Shown: in pieces, positions 33,670 to 34,888 of the stretch
Position numbering within the stretch: position 1 is the stretch's first letter
Layout: each line of letters starts with the position of its first letter
DNA from: Nautiliaceae bacterium
Lineage (GTDB): Bacteria > Campylobacterota > Campylobacteria > Campylobacterales > Nautiliaceae
Direction: 5' to 3'
Assembly: GCA_027008345.1 (NCBI GenBank)
Contig: JALTBU010000056.1
Location: 1 to 34,888 of the forward strand
DNA: 34,888 bases
The notes under the pieces: generated by a model
The model's database searches: none
What the model saw: only the letters and a program-made list of their open reading frames with translations
What the model was told of the DNA's origin: nothing
Position numbers and translations under genes: made by a program

Positions 33670-34667
33670 AATATTTCCGCCTCCCCATTATAATTTATAG
33701 CAATCATATCTTCAATCCTGATACCGAATTTTCCAGGAATATAAATACCTGGCTCAATTGTAAAAACCATTCCTTCTTTAAGTCTTATTTCATTTCTTGA
33801 ATTTATAAAAGGCCATTCATGTATATCAAGACCGACTCCATGCCCAAGAGAATGAACAAAATATTTTCCATATCCCGCTTTTTCTATAATATTTCTTGCA
33901 ATTTTATCAAGCTCTTTTGCTTTTATTCCTACTTTTACAGCTTTTATAGCTTCTTCCTGGGCTTTTAAAACAACATCATATACTTTTTGTATTTCACGGG
34001 AAAATTTCTGATTTTTTGACATTGATATATTATTGCCTACATAAATGGTTCTTGTCCTGTCTGAACAGTATCTTTGATACTTAATACCAGCATCAAGCAA
34101 AAGCAAATCACCTTTTTTGAGTTTTTTTTCTGTCACAACCGCATGGGGTTTAGCAGCATTTTCATTTATTGCAACAATTGGTTCAAAACTAAGCTCCCTT
34201 CTACCTCTTTTTGTCAGCTTTTCTTTAAATCTAAAACTAAGCTCAAATTCATCAATCCCTTCTTCAATTACTTTTGCAAACTCATCAAAAGCTTTTGCAC
34301 CTTCTTTTACCGCTTCTTTTATAATTTCAAGCTCTTTTGGTGTTTTTATCATTCTTTTTTTAAAAGAAAAATTCTCTTCATTTTGAAGCGTTACAACTTT
34401 TTGAAGTTGTGTGTATGATTTATAACTCCAGTTATTCGGATCTATTTTAAGTTTTTTGACCTTATGTTTTAATATAAGCTCTTTTGCTTTTTTTATTAAA
34501 TCTTTTGCCTCAACAACTTCTGCATCTGCATTTTCTTTTGCGTCAAGGGTATAGCGTCCGTCTGTAATGACATATTTATACCCTTCAATAGCTAAAAAAA
34601 GAGCATTGTCACTGCTCCATCCGCACTCATAATAAATTTCATTTTCTTTATTTAAAATGTAATTCAT
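33666..34667 (-). CDS. pepQ: M24-family metallopeptidase (Xaa-Pro aminopeptidase type)
   Basis: A 333-residue pita-bread-fold peptidase that cleaves X-Pro bonds. An N-terminal creatinase-like domain covers about 1-115. The catalytic domain shows the five metal ligands: Asp in LLLLDAGIKY, Asp in YCSDRTRTIYVG, His in HSLGHGVGLDIHE, Glu in FTIEPGIY and Glu in GIRIEDMIAI. Prolidase and aminopeptidase P cannot be separated by eye. It overlaps aroQ and the 54-residue gene by 4 nt each. Confidence 0.92.
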   Translation of the reverse strand: MNYILNKENEIYYECGWSSDNALFLAIEGYKYVITDGRYTLDAKENADAEVVEAKDLIKKAKELILKHKVKKLKIDPNNWSYKSYTQLQKVVTLQNEENFSFKKRMIKTPKELEIIKEAVKEGAKAFDEFAKVIEEGIDEFELSFRFKEKLTKRGRRELSFEPIVAINENAAKPHAVVTEKKLKKGDLLLLDAGIKYQRYCSDRTRTIYVGNNISMSKNQKFSREIQKVYDVVLKAQEEAIKAVKVGIKAKELDKIARNIIEKAGYGKYFVHSLGHGVGLDIHEWPFINSRNEIRLKEGMVFTIEPGIYIPGKFGIRIEDMIAINYNGEAEIL

Positions 34668-34888
34668 TGTCTGTTTTGCCCCTGCTGTGCCTGTGCCATT
34701 TTAATCTGATTTAAAATCTCCATCATTGAAATAAGTCCTAAATGATAACTAAGAGGTCCAAAACCTGTAATAGTCCCAGCTACAACATCGCTTATCATTG
34801 ATTTATGTCTAAACTCTTCCCTTGCAGCAACATTGCTCATATGTACCTCAACCACAGGTTTTTTAATAGCAGTTATAGCATCTCTTAT
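34664..34888 (-). CDS. aroQ: Type II 3-dehydroquinate dehydratase AroQ (5' end outside window)
   Basis: The last 74 residues of AroQ, a shikimate pathway enzyme that dehydrates 3-dehydroquinate. The frame is open to the window edge. AIRDAI and KPVVEVHMSN match the substrate-binding EVHLSN motif, and REEFRHKSMISDVVAGTITG and GFGPLSYHLGL follow. The C-terminus has an extra glutamine-rich tail (AQAQQGQNRQ). Confidence 0.93.
   Translation of the reverse strand: MRDAITAIKKPVVEVHMSNVAAREEFRHKSMISDVVAGTITGFGPLSYHLGLISMMEILNQIKMAQAQQGQNRQ

Overview
The window is AT-rich, densely packed bacterial DNA. Gene content and order point to a Campylobacterota (epsilonproteobacterial) chemolithotroph, most likely of the deep-sea vent order Nautiliales (Nautilia, Caminibacter or Lebetimonas type). 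This is an inference from: a nap cluster ordered napA-G-H-B-F-L-D with no napC; an octaheme hydroxylamine-oxidoreductase-like protein; a fused CcsBA cytochrome c synthase; and the order aroQ-pepQ-folK-flhF-flhG-(small membrane protein)-fliA-fliM-fliY, which resembles Campylobacter. I saw no rRNA, tRNA, CRISPR array, insertion sequence or prophage.

Layout. (1) 1-8211, minus strand: a thioredoxin-like protein, CcsBA, a PhnA-domain protein, then hemA, hemE, hemB, hemC and a truncated hemN. This is tetrapyrrole synthesis next to System II cytochrome c assembly. (2) 8286-8843, minus: a tetraheme NapC/NrfH-family quinol dehydrogenase. (3) 8890-13734, minus: modA, a TOBE-only protein, modB, modC, then an OmpR-type response regulator and its histidine kinase, all overlapping. 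The operon starts at a near-consensus promoter and a putative molybdenum-cofactor riboswitch whose hairpin covers the modA ribosome binding site. (4) 14065-20810, plus: the seven-gene nap operon. (5) 20897-22435, plus: the octaheme Hao-like reductase. (6) 22519-27913, minus: two paralogous monoheme cytochromes around a lipoprotein, CcdA, a HemY/HemG-type protoporphyrinogen oxidase, Lgt and a GlcF-like two-[4Fe-4S] CCG protein. (7) 28057-34888, minus: flagellar regulatory and switch genes behind folK, pepQ and a truncated aroQ.

How it fits together. Nap reduces nitrate to nitrite. The Hao-like protein, fed by the tetraheme quinol dehydrogenase, could reduce nitrite to hydroxylamine, as in the reverse-HURM ammonification pathway proposed for Nautilia profundicola; no nrfA is present here. 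The mod operon supplies molybdate for NapA, and the heme, CcsBA, CcdA and thioredoxin genes build the many c-type hemes.

The most notable new observation is a shared cis-element: direct repeats with an 11-bp period in a 7-4-7 layout, typical of OmpR/PhoB-family binding sites. They lie just upstream of plausible -10 boxes before napA, hao and the NrfH-like gene, and may be the targets of the two-component system encoded in the mod operon.
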